Notes: generated from the letters alone by a model not told the origin. 64,000 nt of DNA from Euleptes europaea (GCF_029931775.1 NC_079323.1:33436882-33500881), one strand, 5' to 3'. Shown: positions 22,162-34,361, counted from the first letter of the stretch. Numbers and translations are program-made.

Positions 22162-22353
22162 TAGGGTTGCCAACCTCCAGGTACTAGCTGGCAATCTCCT
22201 GCTATTACAACTGATCCCCAACCGATAGAGATCAGTTCACCTGGAGAAAATGGCCACTTTGGCAATTGGACTCTATGACATTGTAGTCCCTCCCCTCACC
22301 AAACCCCACCCTCTTCTGGTGCTGCCCTGATGAAGAGGGACCTGGCAACCCTA
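22162..22353. mobile_element. hAT MITE (TAGGGTTGCCA family), opposite orientation
   Basis: Ends TAGGGTTGCCAACCTCCAGG and GACCTGGCAACCCTA, reversed relative to 20930. A perfect 8-bp duplication ATTATACA flanks it (22154-22161, 22354-22361). Confidence 0.9.
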
Positions 22354-22361
22354 ATTATACA

Positions 22362-23869
22362 GAGCTCTGCTCAGAGTTTGTTCCCCTGCTGCAACCATGC
22401 CTACTACTAAAGAGAAAAGATGCTGTTAAATAAAAACAGCAGCACAAACTGCTGTAAAAAACAATTTTACCCCCATTTAATTTTACTCTAATATTTGTTT
22501 GAGCTCAGCAAAAAATCCCCTTCCCCCCCAAACAACAACTAGAAGAACAACAACAACAAAACAACAACCCTGAACTGTCTCAGTAAGAGTGAAGTTCCCA
22601 CAGTGGTTCGAATCGCTGATGCCTCTCCACTTTATATCATAGTTCACTTATCAATGTGAAACGTGCGTAATGTTTCAGAAATATAGGGCCTGAAACAAAG
22701 CGACTCCTAATCAGATCTGGCATGAAAAGGGGAAAAAAACCGAACAGGGTGAGGTAAGTGTGATCATACCCTGCAGAAGAACAGCAGATGGCAGGGCTTC
22801 AGCACATTACTTAGACACTAAACAGCAGAGAGCTAGAGATAATTCTCAGGTAAATGTTCCACGAGCCACGACGTCATCCTTCCCTAACCTCCCGGCATTA
22901 ATCATGTCACGGGTAACCTGATGCAATCAAGGAAGAATGTCTGATTTACAGGGAGGCCGGGCAAGGCAAAGAGAACAAACACACTGGCATGTCAAGAAAG
23001 GCAACGCCAACTCAAAAGTTAATATCAGCTCTGTAACTCACCCCAAAAGGCAAAAAATAGGGCTCTTTCCCCCCCTCCCAGGCATTTAGCTTGCATAAAA
23101 AATTTCTGACAGAGGACCATCCCTTACAGTATGATTTTTTTCCACCTCAGGAGTTCTCCTGAATGTCAGGAGCTGTGAACAAAATTATAGCAAGGAGGAT
23201 ACATGTTTCTACTCACAAACCGAGGGCAGGGGTGCCAAGTTCCTCCCAGGTATGCTTGTGTTTGAATGGCAAGTAGACAGTTTATTAAATGTTCCCTAGG
23301 GTGTTACAATTTGGGAACATTATTGGGTCTCATCACTGAACCATCAAATCCTTGGAGCGGCAGGGCAAAAAGGGACCATACTGCTGAGGCTTCTGTTATA
23401 ACTAAACGTTATGAGAGTTGTGGGGCTGCTGCTGAAAGCTTCGAACCCGCACCTCATTCTCTTCTCCCCCACCCCCGTAATGTTTGATAGTCTAAAATGT
23501 GTGACATGATCTCACCAAGTTCTGAATTCTTGCACCTCTGCAAACACCATCCAATTAGACAGAGCAAGGGCAGGAAAGCCTACACGGTCATGAAGTCACA
23601 TCGCATGCTTTGGTTACCAGACATTATGAAAGAGAGGGCAGCAGGACGACACAGGGCTGGTGCCTTTGGTATCAGTCAAGGGTACCGTAGTCCAAGAAGC
23701 CACCCAGGCCAGGCGGTAGCAACAGCTACAGGTCCTCTGCAGGCCTGCGATGGACCCCTCCAGGATTTTGGTTGCTTTCTTCGTGATTATATATTCATAA
23801 GCCTTTGGGCTGCTTTGAAACTGTATCTTTTCTTGTTATATGTTATAGCCGTTTGGCTACATTGAAACA
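22362..23869. other. unassigned flank
   Basis: Mostly unique-looking sequence. 22850-22990 is less AT-rich, with TGACG/CRE-like and AP-1-like words, but nothing that proves regulation. A (ACA)n-like run is at 22540-22575. Confidence 0.4.
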
Positions 23870-24062
23870 CATTTGAAGTATATAGCCCTTTGCTTGTTCA
23901 GAGGTGCTGCCTTAAGCCCTGCGAGGCTGCGGTTTTAAGCCCTGCGAGGCGAATTGTGTGATGTTAACACTTCTACCTCTTACTTTGGTTTGTTGGTTTA
24001 TTCTTATATGTTTTTATTTGAATAAATTAGCCCTTGGTTTTGCTTTGAATTGAATTGAATAT
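23870..24062 (+). repeat. possible retroelement 3' end with (TTGAA)n tail
   Basis: Two copies of AAGCCCTGCGAGGC ~24 bp apart, an AATAAATTAG signal-like word, then TTTGAATTGAATTGAAT. The pentamer tail suggests a LINE-like 3' end, but I cannot name the family. Confidence 0.3.
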
Positions 24063-24149
24063 TGAGCCACGTGCTGTCTTCCTACTTAGCATTCACAATT
24101 TCCAGCATAGGTTTTTTCACTTCTTAGTTTACTAACTATGGCTCAAAAA

Positions 24150-24346
24150 CCTCAAGGTAGAAGCAGGAGATCTCCTGCTATTTCAACTGACCTCCAGCCG
24201 ATAGAGATCAGTTCCCCTGGAGAAAATGGCTGCTTTGGCAATTGGACACTATGGCACTGAAGTCCCTCCCCTCCCCAAGCCCTGCCCTCTTCAGGCTCCG
24301 CCCCCAAAACATCCCGCCTGTGGCAAAGAGGGACCTGGCAACCCTA
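24150..24346. mobile_element. hAT MITE (TAGGGTTGCCA family), left end lost
   Basis: GGAGATCTCCTGCTATT, ATAGAGATCAGTTCCCCTGG and GGACCTGGCAACCCTA are intact, but the first terminal repeat is missing. Confidence 0.75.
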
Positions 24347-25929
24347 GATCCAACCTCTGCATACAGGAGGGCTTTCCAGATTCCTCCTTCAAGTGGCATC
24401 TTTCCTCCAATATCCCTGAAGATCAGAGCAGCTTCTAGAGCCGGATTCCATTCGAGGCACAAAGGGCTGCTGTCAGTGTTTGAAATACCACTGAGTGGGG
24501 ATCTGAGGACTAGTGGGCAATCGAGCAGTTTCCTTATAGCTAAATCTTAAGTCTCCAAATGCCCAGTTCAAATGGAAGGCAATGGCAACTAGTTTAACGG
24601 GAGGAAGATATAAGAATACTTGCCAAGTGAACAGATCAAACAAAACTTTTCATACCGTACACATCATAAGAATATGTTACAAGAAAAGTAATGGTGTATG
24701 TGGGGTGTGTGGGATAATAAAGCCTTTCATTAGTGAATCAGCACGATTCATTACAATGAGCTAAGTGTGACTTCTGTTATCGTATCATCTGGTAGTAACA
24801 CCAATATAAATAGGCATTTAAATGAGAGTTAGCTCCTCGGGAAGAAGTTCATCCTGTCTCTGTCCTGAACTTATAATACACATCTCCCTGGTCTGGTACC
24901 TAAGAAACATTCCCTTAGAAGGAGCACCAGAAGACATTGGATTGTGATAACACATTTTTCCTTTATATGGTGAGAAGCACTGAACAGCTACTCAGTTTCA
25001 CAAAAAATGTCATGCAAGGACACTGTCCTGTCCAAAATTCAGGGTTCTATCAAGGAGCATCAGAAGCTTTTGTATATAAACACACACACCCCTCCCTGAG
25101 TGGCCTGAGAGTGACATGGTCACCAACATCGGGGGGGGGATTAGTGGTGAGATATTTTTAGACTTCTGACTGCTGGGTATTACCTTCAAGTATAGTACAG
25201 TTTCAGTATGACACATACCCCTTTAACTATCACTGGTGTGTGTGTGAGGCAGTTGCAGGAATGGGTGCCCCCCCCCGCATCCCCCTTGGATCAGCCTGAT
25301 GGCCAAACTTTAATGGCAATCAGCAGGTGCAGACCAATAAAAAAGGAAATCCATTACTGAACACATATGTACACAAAATCAATGGCCTGCATCCAACTAC
25401 ATATTCTGAAGACTTCAGAGAAATTTAAGTTTTCATAAAAGGTAGCAGCGATTGCTACCAACTGCCCCCTCCCACTGCAGACTTTGTCCCTATGCTCTTT
25501 CTCGGTGTCCACTGACCACCGAGAACAAAGTTGCAGGGGGCTCAGTGGTATGAAGCTGGAGGTGGGGGGGAGGAACTGGCAGAAATAACTGCCCTCAAGA
25601 AAATGCCCCATAGCTTTCAAAAGCACATGGATACAGGCCACAGGAAAAGAGGGGGAGAGTTCCAAGAGGTCAGACTGCGGGTCCAACAGCGCCACTGTCA
25701 GTTGGTTCTGTGCATAGCAAATTCCCTGGCACTGCTGGTGCTGCTTCATCTTGGCTCGGCTTGCTCAGCATGCCAGGAACTTTCCTAGCAGGCAGGGGCC
25801 AATCGGCCCCCAAGAACAGGGTAAGCACTTTGACAGAAGGTGAAACTTATGTTGTCCCCAGTGAAAGGAGAGCCCCATAAAAACACACAAGTGAACTACA
25901 GTGGCCTCCTGTGCACAGCTTTCTCCCTG
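24347..25929. other. unassigned flank
   Basis: No gene or repeat recognised. G and C runs occur at about 25130 and 25268. Confidence 0.4.
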
Positions 25930-26222
25930 TATGGTGTAGTGGTTAAGAGAGGTGGTTCGGAGCAGTGGGTTCTGTTTTGGAAAACCGGGTTTGATTCCCC
26001 ATTCCTCCACATGAGCGGCGGAGGCTAATCTGGTGAACTGGGTTGGTTTTCCCACTCCTACACATGAAGCCAGCTGGGTGACCTTGGGCTAGTCACCGCT
26101 CTCTCAGCCCCACCTACCTCACAGGGTGTCTGTTGTGGGGAAGGGGAGGGAAAGTGATCGTAAGCCAGTTTGATTCTTCCTTAAGTGGCAGAGAAAGTTG
26201 GCATATAAAAACCAACTCTTCT
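25930..26222 (+). mobile_element. CORE-SINE (GTGTAGTGGTTAAGA type), full copy
   Basis: A box ATGGTGTAGTGGTTAAGA, B box GGTTTGATTCCCC, core CTGGGTGACCTTGGGCTAGT and 3' end GCATATAAAAACCAACTCTT are all present in order. Confidence 0.9.
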
Positions 26223-26754
26223 ATGTCAACAGTTCTCGATGCTTACTTTTTTGCCTTTCAAATTTAATCAGTGCAGGGGATTGTATATTGTTGAGTTGTC
26301 ATGTCATGAAACAGTTACAAGTATTTCAACCTTTTAAAAACATCCCCACGTAAAGTTTTGAATTTGTTTGAAAGTAACAGTTAAACCATACTAAATTGCT
26401 TCAATGAATTTCTCTCCTAATAAAAGAGTTCCGTTTGGGCTATTCGGAAAATTTGTTGAGATGCTTTATTCAGCATGCAAAATGAATGAATTTTAGGGTT
26501 GGTTTTTTTTAAAAAAATGTTTACTAAACAGAAATAAAACATCCTGAATCGGATGCCAAAATAACTCGGGTGTTAAAAAAGAATTCTGGGAAACCAATTA
26601 CTGGCCAGCTGGCAACTACTACATCTGCAAATAAGTCATAGCCAGCCTTGGCTCACCAGAATTGTCCTCCCCTCTGCCAATGCTAGGCACAACAAGGTCT
26701 CTGCCCAACAACAGCATCTAGTCTTAGATAGGAATTAACTTTCTCACAATGTTC
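26223..26754. other. unassigned flank
   Basis: AT-rich, no feature recognised. Confidence 0.4.
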
Positions 26755-26762
26755 CTGTAGAG

Positions 26763-27048
26763 CAGTGGTTCCCAACCTTTTTTTGACCAGGGACCACTAG
26801 GACTTTTTTGTTCGGAGCAGGGACCCCAAGGTTCAAAATAAAAATTCCGGGAATTTGAAAATAAACTTTAATCATAACTGTTAGTTAAACATTAAACTTA
26901 GAATTATATTTGAATATATATATTTTATAATAGAGAACTTTTAATTGAAAATATTAATTTATCATGGGTTTATAACTTTGTTTCGCGGACCTTAATTTAG
27001 TTCTCGCGGACCCCTGGGGGTCCATGGACCCCTGGTTGGGAACCAGTG
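26763..27048. mobile_element. hAT-Charlie-like MITE
   Basis: The 15-bp ends CAGTGGTTCCCAACC and GGTTGGGAACCAGTG are inverted repeats with one mismatch. A perfect 8-bp duplication CTGTAGAG flanks it (26755-26762, 27049-27056). The AT-rich interior has no coding potential. Confidence 0.93.
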
Positions 27049-27170
27049 CTGTAGAGACTTTGTCCTCCTCAAGCTCAAAAGGGCAAGCTGGTACCACCAA
27101 CCTATGAGCATCAGCTAGTGGACATGTTGTTCTCTCTGCTTAAGGAGCTGGTGCTGCTCCTCCTGTTTGA

Positions 27171-27467
27171 TAGAAGAAGTAAAAGAGTTGGTTTTTATAT
27201 GCCGACTTTCTCTACCACTTAAGGAAGAATGAAACAGGCTTACAATCACCTTCCCTTCCCCTCCCCACAACAGACACCCTGTGAGGTAGGTGGGGCTGAG
27301 AGAGCTGTTACTGGCCCAAGGTCACCCAGCTTGCTTCATGCAGAGGAGTGGGGAAACAAATCCAGTTCACCAGATTAGCCTCTGCCGCTCATGTGGAGGA
27401 GTGGGGAATCAAACCCGGTTCTCCAGATCAGATCACCGCTCTTAACCACTACACCACACTGGCTCCC
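27171..27467 (-). mobile_element. CORE-SINE (GTGTAGTGGTTAAGA type), full copy
   Basis: The full element on the minus strand, from GGGAGCCAGTGTGGTGTAGT to the TATAAAAACCAACTCTTTTAC tail. It contains the MIR-like core and B box. Confidence 0.88.
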
Positions 27468-28129
27468 CTTCACACCCAGAGGCAACAGCTAACATAGCTT
27501 TATCATGCAGATCCTCCTGACTACCGGGAAGGTTTCTGAAACAGCATCTGAAGTTTTATGGATCTTTCAGTGCTGTTATGAATGTTTGTGAAGCTCCACA
27601 TGACGAGCTGTGCACAATGCTATGCTCTGGAACTGACAGGTATTAACATGACTGTGGCAACTTCCCATGCTGACTGCAAATGGGAAACCCAGCCTACCGT
27701 TTGAAAAGATGCGTTTGAAGAGACGCATTTGTCCTTCAGTGCGGCTGTTGAATATTTTATGCTATAGGCCAGCACAGGAGCAAAGAATGAACCTTGCTGA
27801 CTTACCGTGAAGGTTCCTTCTGCTCCGAAGCAAGGAGGGCATCTTGAAAGTTGGGTATTTCCTATCAGTTGCCCAGGGAGGCAGGATCTGATTTCCTCTT
27901 CCTGTCTCCTTGGCTGGAATCGCCTCAGTTTCATGACTATCCAAGCTAACTCAGCGTCATCAAGGACCTTACAATAACTAAACACTGTAATTGTAGATAT
28001 GTAATGGACTGATTTGTTTACTGTGAAAAATTATATGCTGCATCCTCAACCATGCCAGGGTGTGTCCCACAATTAGATGAGAGTACAAATACAATAATAA
28101 GACTAAAAGATAGAGATCTAAAACCAAGA
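27468..28129. other. unassigned flank
   Basis: No gene or repeat recognised. Confidence 0.4.
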
Positions 28130-28660
28130 TAGAACAGTTCGTTTTTAAAAAATCCTCTCACTTTAAAAGCCTGGGTGAAAAGGAACATTTAACCCTGGCA
28201 CTTAAAGCTAGCAAGGCTAGACACCCCCCCCCCCCAGGTGAACTGCTACTGGGAAAAGAGTTCTATTTATAGTGTGTCACCATGGAGAAAGCCCTTTCTT
28301 CCTTGTGGCCACCCTACCCACTTCTCCAGGTGGTTGTACAAGGAGAAGAGCTTGTCAGAGCTTAATGGGAAGGGCGGGAACATATCGAAGAAGGGGCTCC
28401 TTCAGGCATCTGGGCCCAAACCATTTAAAGCTTCAAAAGTAATGACCAGCAATGTGAACTGAGCTGGGGGAGAAATACACAGTGATGGTTGTTTTTTTTA
28501 AGGACTGCCATGATATGTGCCAGATACAGAGGCAGCATTTGTACCAACTGTAGTTTCTAGAACATTTTTTCAAGGGCAGCCCCACATAGCACATGTTGCA
28601 ATAATCAATCCAAGATATAACCACTTGATGCAGCTGCTCATGGTCGATGTCTGTAGATTC
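28130..28660 (-). mobile_element. L2/CR1-like LINE 3'UTR
   Basis: The plus strand shows GGGCCCAAACCATTTAAAGC, AAGTAATGACCAGCA, TTTTCAAGGGCAGCCCCACA and GCAATAATCAATCCAAGATA in an order typical of an L2/CR1-class 3'UTR of squamates (complement). A related stretch is at 54124-54620. No RT is present. Confidence 0.62.
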
Positions 28661-29070
28661 TTTACAGAAATTGTGTTTTCTTATTGTGGAAATCTGGAAC
28701 TCTTTTATCTGATTGATTAGGACCTAATAGGACCTAATGGAATCTGTTGGAAGGAGGTACTTTGACTCTTCAGCAACAAAATGCATCAAGAGGAATATCG
28801 TTTATTCCCCAGAACCACACCTGCCACTGCATTACTATAGTTAATCAAATTCAGGTGTTTGTAAGAATTGTTCTGGACTTACAATGCAATGTTATACAAC
28901 TGATTAACATCGCATGTGGTTTTCATGTTCCTTTGCATCAACAGTTCTTTGGGAATTGTTCGTTCTGGATACTGCAATTGATATCATAGCTTTTCTAATA
29001 AGTTATGTCATGTTCTGACAATGTATTGTTTCAACTCAGTATATTGCACACCATTTTGTTGGGGGAAACA
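28661..29070. other. unassigned flank
   Basis: No feature recognised. Confidence 0.4.
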
Positions 29071-29360
29071 ACAAGAAGAGTCAGTTTTTATGCCCCGCTT
29101 TTTCTCTACCTTTTTAAGGAGTCTCAAAGTGGCTTACAATCAACTTCCTCTCCCCACAACAGACACCTTGTGGGGTAGGTAGGGCTGAGAGAGTTCTGAG
29201 AGAACTGTGACTAGCCCAAGGTCACCCAGCTGGCTTCATGTGTAGGAGTGGGGAAACAAACCCGGTTAGAGTCCACTGCTTGTGTGGAGGAGTGGGGAAT
29301 CAAACCCGGTCCTCTAGATTAGAGTCCACCTTTCTTAACTGCTACACCATGCTGGCTCTC
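29071..29360 (-). mobile_element. CORE-SINE (GTGTAGTGGTTAAGA type), diverged full copy
   Basis: Minus strand; both tRNA-like boxes and the core are present but more changed than in neighbouring copies (tail TAAAAACTGACTCTTCTTG). Confidence 0.83.
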
Positions 29361-29403
29361 CACTATGTGCTGCAGTCTTTAAGCTACTTCAATTCATAAT
29401 TAG

Positions 29404-29578
29404 CAGGCAAAATTGCACAGGAGGCTTGTGGTACTCCAGCATAAGCAGTCTGAAGAAATGGGCTATTGTACATGAAAGCCTACACTGGGATAAAACTGTG
29501 TTACTCTTCAAGGTGTCACAAGATTCCTGGTTATTTTCGCTGCAACAGACTAGCATGGTTACCTCTCTGACATTGTCA
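29404..29578 (+). mobile_element. Penelope-like 3' end with short inverted 5' piece, TSD 10 bp
   Basis: A 10-bp duplication TCATAATTAG lies at 29394-29403 and 29579-29588. The right part reads CTGAAGAAATGGGC, CATGAAAGCC, AAGGTGTCACAAGA and the terminus CAACAGACTAGCATGGTTACC. The left ~35 bp (CAGGCAAAATTGCACAGGAGG and on) is a diverged inverted copy of the segment just before the terminus, the same head-to-head plan as the larger PLE insertions. Confidence 0.6.
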
Positions 29579-29867
29579 TCATAATTAGTAGTCAGTTTTT
29601 CCCTTCCTTTGCAAGTCTTAAAAGTTCTACACTTGGTCCATAAAGGTACATTTTGGAGTAATTACATTTTTCCCCTATTAATTTTCAGGCTAAACAAAAT
29701 GTCCAATCTTTTCACAAAGTATTCTTTTCTTACCAATTCTGACATAACTTCTTACAAGTTTCATATTGATTGGGCTTGTGGTTTGAGAATGAGTGAGTCA
29801 CAGGCAAAACAAAACTTGGCAGTAGGTAAGGAGAGAGCAGGATGTTTTTCAAGAGCTAGCAGAGCAC

Positions 29868-30062
29868 TGTAGAAAGAGTGCAGAATTGGGGAGATCTGGG
29901 TTCAAATCCTTACTCAGTTACCTGGCCCCTTTGACAAACTGCTGTCTCAGAGACTAACTTACCATTTAGAGTTGTTATGAACATAAAAAAAGACTCCATA
30001 TAGGCTGCCGTGAGATTCCTCAGAGGGAAAGCACAATGTGAAAAAAATGCTAAATAAATATG
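29868..30062 (+). mobile_element. old CORE-SINE/MIR-like copy
   Basis: AGAGCACTGTAGAAAGAGTG, B-box-like GGGTTCAAATCC, TTAGAGTTGTTATGAACAT and GCTAAATAAAT follow the MIR/CORE-SINE order. It is strongly diverged. Confidence 0.5.
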
Positions 30063-30517
30063 CAGATGTTAAAAGCACAGCTGTTGCACAGAAAAGATAG
30101 CATTAATGAGGTTGAGCAAAACCCCTGGCGCCCTCATACAGAGAGGGTGAAGCATTGTTTGAAGACAGGACAAAATCACTCTCGCCCAGAGGTAGTTTGG
30201 CCATTTGAATCATCATGTTAAGTAATACCAAGTTTCTCCTACACATCACACGAAGAAGTGTTTAAAATGTACACACCTAGCACTGCTACAGGAACTAGAA
30301 CCATAGTGACTGTTTCAGTACCCTACCCATTACTGCTATAGGTTAACCATTTCTGCCATGAGAGGCCAAGAGCCGGACACAACTTTTATGAGTTTTCCCT
30401 CACACAAAGGACAGTGGGGTTTTGGTACAGCTCAGTGAAAGCATCAACTCAGCAGGGCAAATTCCATACTAAAGATGATTATTAGGAACAGGATTAAAAT
30501 AAACCTGGTGGCATCAT
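30063..30517. other. unassigned flank
   Basis: No feature recognised. Confidence 0.4.
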
Positions 30518-30520
30518 AAT

Positions 30521-30909
30521 GGTCAAAAACGCATGGTCTCTGTAGCCTTCTTTATTCCCTGTTTCAGCCAGGATCAAATTTTTGCGAACGGACATTACCT
30601 TATTGATTGTTGGCTCAGCCCTGTTTCGACGCAAAATGAACCCGGCTTTTCCCATTCCTCTTCTGGCCCGAGTCAACCCGTTCTTCCTGGCTCGCCATTG
30701 GTCAATTTGAAACGACCAATCGCGGGGGGACGTGGCAAACTAAACAGGAACTCCAGGTCTCCCGCATTTTCTGTTTTCATGGATCGATTTGCACAGTTTC
30801 GTCCCTGCTCATTCAAGGTAATGCGTCCAGTTTCCCCCCCAGCCCGGGTTACTTTGATCCTGGCTGAAACGGGGAATAAAGGAGGTTCAGTGACCATGCG
30901 TTTTAGGCC
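30521..30909. mobile_element. Harbinger-like element, longer internal form
   Basis: Ends GGTCAAAAACGCATGG and CATGCGTTTTAGGCC match the foldback copies at 115 and 34211. A 3-bp duplication AAT flanks it. Unlike those, it keeps ~260 bp of internal sequence (GC-rich centre with GACCAATCGCGGGGGG), so it may be closer to the parent from which the foldback forms were derived. The 149-codon open frame across it is not a recognisable protein. Confidence 0.7.
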
Positions 30910-30912
30910 AAT

Positions 30913-31194
30913 GTCTATATATAAACCTAAGGTCAACATGTGGAATACTGTGTTAATTTCCAATCACTCATATATGTATTAAAAACAAACAAACCTGTAC
31001 AGCACGTCAATGTGCAGAGAACGACAACCAAAACAATCAGAAGTTTGGAACATGTTCTGCCTAAGGAAAACTGGAACGCTTGGGAGCTTTTTAAATTTAG
31101 AAAAAAAGATACAGGGAAAGACTAGACAATAGGTCATGAAATTATGTATGTCGTGGAAAAGATGCATTGAGATAAACCTTTTCTCTGTACCCCA
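30913..31194. other. unassigned flank
   Basis: No feature recognised. Confidence 0.4.
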
Positions 31195-31543
31195 TAATCA
31201 ATGAAGCTGGCAGTAGATTTTGTGACAGACAAAATTGAATACTTCTTCACACAACACAAATAATTTGTGGAATTTAGTGCCATAAGGTTTGTTGGCAACT
31301 AGATTACTTTGAAGGGGGCTTAGATAAATTCATGGATTGATTAATGGAGACTTCCTATAATGGTAAATGGAATTTGCATATTCATTTGAAATAAGTCACT
31401 CAGTACCAGCTGCTGGAGGTCAGCAGTACAGAAGCGTCACCTTCACACGGTGCCTGTGGACTGCCCACAAGTATAGCTGGTTGTGGAAGACGCTGCTGGG
31501 TTAGATTGACTTCTGCTGTGACTCAGCAAGGCTCTTGTTATGT
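31195..31543 (+). mobile_element. CR1/L2-like LINE 3' end, sense copy
   Basis: ACTTCTTCACACAACACAAAT, TTGTGGAATTTAGTGCC, AGATAAATTCATGGATTG and a terminal GACTCAGCAAGGCTCTTGTT + ATGTTT fit the LINE 3'UTR whose complement occurs at 10573, 14075 and 46676. No coding part remains. Confidence 0.72.
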
Positions 31544-31847
31544 TTACTACTCAATTATGTTAAAGTGCCAAGATAATTTTGGAGAGTCTTTTTTGTTAAA
31601 TACATAAAAATTGTATCGCATGGGAATGGTATCATTGCTGCGTCCAGCCCAGAAAATGAGAGACATTGTGCGTTTGGGTAGATAATAGGTTGGATACAGC
31701 AAAAAATTTCCCCTTGCACTAGAGCTCTTGTGCAAGAAAAAGACCACAGTATCTTCTTGCACTAAATCAAACTTACTGTGCAAGCTCCTATGCAACCAAC
31801 TTCTGGCCACTGCAAAATATAGGCAGGGCAGCACTAGATGTTGCACA

Positions 31848-32141
31848 AGAAGAAGAAGAGTTGGTTTTTTTATATGCTGACTTTCTCTACCACTTAAGGG
31901 AGACTCAAACCGGCTTACAATCATCTTCCCTTCCCCTCCCCACAACAGACACCCTGTGAGGTAGCGGAAGCTGAGAGAATGTGACTTGCTCAAGGTCACC
32001 CAGCTGGCTTCATGTGTAGGAGCGGGGAAACAAATCTATTTCACCAGATTAGAGTCCACAGCTCATGTGGAGGAGTGAGGGATCAAACCCGGTTCTCCAG
32101 ATCAGACTCCACTGCTCTTAATCACTACACCACACTGGCTC
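31848..32141 (-). mobile_element. CORE-SINE (GTGTAGTGGTTAAGA type), full copy
   Basis: Full minus-strand copy with both pol III boxes, core and TTC-rich tail. CACAAGA occurs at both junctions, a probable short target duplication. Confidence 0.88.
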
Positions 32142-33603
32142 ACAAGATCTTGCACAAGCAGAATTGCACTAAGTTCATTTATGTTTGTGCATCGCTGGAT
32201 CGAAGCCAATATAAGGCCCACAGGGGAGTCTCTCAGTCTTAGCCTTTCTGCATTACTGCTGTGAGGTGATTCACCCAAAAGACTAGTGCCGGTTATTTTG
32301 ACCAACATTACACAAGCACTATAGAGCAACGGCTGAAACACCACTATAAATCAGCCTTTCTGCAGGGCCATCAGTCCATTCAGAAACCCAGAACAAGCAG
32401 ATTTAAAATTGTCTATTTCTTTTTGCATGTCAGAAACCTAGTAAACTGCCCATTTGAACTGCCTGTCCATTCTTAAGTTGCATACTAACATTGGGGGGAA
32501 ATGCTGAAAAGCATGCGTCAGTTTGGCTGTGGTCCTTCCAGCTGCCTGCCCCTGTGACCAGCAACAGCCCCTTCCTGGAATATCTTCTCTCAAGGAGGGT
32601 TTACATACAAACATTTGCATTTTACTGAGCTGTACAAAATAATTCCCTGTGAGCACTTCGAATGACACATCAGTTAAGTGGAACCAATACTGGTTTACTG
32701 CATACTCCCAGAGCTATGTATTCCCAAGTTCAAGTGAAATGCTATAAGCAAGTGCAGAGAAAAGATTCTGTTAAAAATTATGACATTTAAACTAATAAGC
32801 ACGCCACATTTTTATAGCTGAATGGAACAGACAATTGCCATCTGGCAAGCATCTGTTGATGTCTGTACCTCAAAGTTCTTTTTCTTGCTTTGATTAGGCA
32901 TAATTTTATTTTAGGTGACAAACTGCTGGATGAGTTTATGGTGAGGCCAAATAGCACATCTATGCAGAAGCTGGTCTCAAGAAACAATGAGGAAGAGAGT
33001 CTCATAAGTTAGTACAGTGACCTATCAATGACTTGAGAGGAGGCCATTTGTCACGTCAAAAATGCAATAAGTTGTCAGGACAGAATTTCAGCTTTTTTAC
33101 TAAACAAAACAGAAAAAAGCCTCCCACAAGTTTTCTAAGGAGTTAACCAGAATACATGAGCTAATGCAGACTAACTGGTGCCTTCTCCCTCTGCTCTGTC
33201 ATTATCTATCAGTAATAGATGGTTTAATCCTAAAAATATATGATGCGGTTTTTCACTCTGGGTACTAGCTTCCAGATGGAAGGGGTAAAATGCCGAATGC
33301 CGTTTAGCTTAAAAAAGTTCTCCATGTGTATTAAATAAATTAGTGGCTCCCTGGAAGTTAAGAAAAGTTAATTCTGGCACACAAGAAAACACAGCTTTCC
33401 CTTTCCCCATACAGGTTAAAATTATTTTAAAAATCTCTCTAAGTCTCAGTAATAATTGTTACAGTGCAAACCTGCCATATCACAGCCACAAACCTAAAGC
33501 ACCTTCCATAACTTACAATCCCCCACATTTTACAATTTGCCAGGCAAACCCAGTTTATACTGGAGAAGAAGGGCTAAGGATTGTCTTTGTATAACTATGA
33601 TTA
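32142..33603. other. unassigned flank
   Basis: About 1.4 kb with no gene or repeat recognised. Confidence 0.4.
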
Positions 33604-33672
33604 CAGTACAATCCTATGCAGAGTTCATGATTTTCATAGGGTTAGACTGGAGTAACTCTGTATAGGATTCCA
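33604..33672. repeat. short foldback MITE (GTGCAATCCT type)
   Basis: Starts ACAGTACAATCCTATGCAGA and ends CTGTATAGGATTCCACTGT. The ends are inverted repeats. Confidence 0.55.
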
Positions 33673-33694
33673 CTGTCAGCCACAGATGTATTAT

Positions 33695-33800
33695 GAGAAG
33701 ATCTTGTTTTTTATTTATTAAAATGTTTGTACCATGCCTTTCTTTGTGGCTCAAGGCAGCTTACAATAACAGTTAAAGAACATTTTCATTAAAACCAGAA
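33695..33800 (-). mobile_element. LINE 3' end scrap (L2/CR1-like)
   Basis: TTTATTTATTAAAATGTTTG, GTGGCTCAAGGCAGCTTACA and ATAACAGTTAAA are the complement of a common squamate retroposon tail. Confidence 0.45.
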
Positions 33801-34207
33801 CATAACAACAAACCCCAAATCTCTCCCTCCCCCCTTAAAATATGCCTGCCATTCAAACCCCGTCTATCATACATGCACACGTTACAGACTACCTAGTCTT
33901 AAAAAAAACCCTATTATTAAAATGCTGCATTTTACTTTTTTGCGCGTGGAAGGCTTGAGTACCTTTAGCCATGCATACTTGCCGAGGCACAATAAGATAA
34001 TAAATTAAAATAGGCCACTCTACAGCCTCCATGTTTTACAAGCAAGTGTGAGGTGATAAGAATACGGAGTAGTGATAGGATCACCTTCACATGCTGGGCT
34101 GGAATTCTGGGCAGCAAAGGGATTAAACAGAATGGTGGCCGATACCTTTAATCCGTGTGTACTCTTTTTTCGTGATGGAGGTGCACCCCCCTCTCCCTGT
34201 TGCAGAG
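33801..34207. other. unassigned flank
   Basis: No feature recognised. Confidence 0.4.
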
Positions 34208-34210
34208 TAT

Positions 34211-34361
34211 GGGAGAAAATGCATGGTCACTTTATCCTCCTTTAATCCCTGTTTCAGCCAGGATTCAGCCAGGATCGAACGCATACGTTTCGCCTAATGT
34301 GCGTTCAATCCTGGCTAAAACAGGGATTAAAGGAGGATAAAGCGACCATGCGTTTTCGCCC
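34211..34361. mobile_element. Harbinger-like foldback MITE, copy 3
   Basis: A 151-bp near-perfect palindrome with ends GGGAGAAAATGCATGG and CCATGCGTTTTCGCCC. The perfect 3-bp duplication TAT (34208-34210, 34362-34364) flanks it. Confidence 0.8.

Noticed and set aside
30533-30982. 149-codon plus-strand frame
   Set aside because: It runs through a Harbinger-like MITE and out into flank; no transposase motif.
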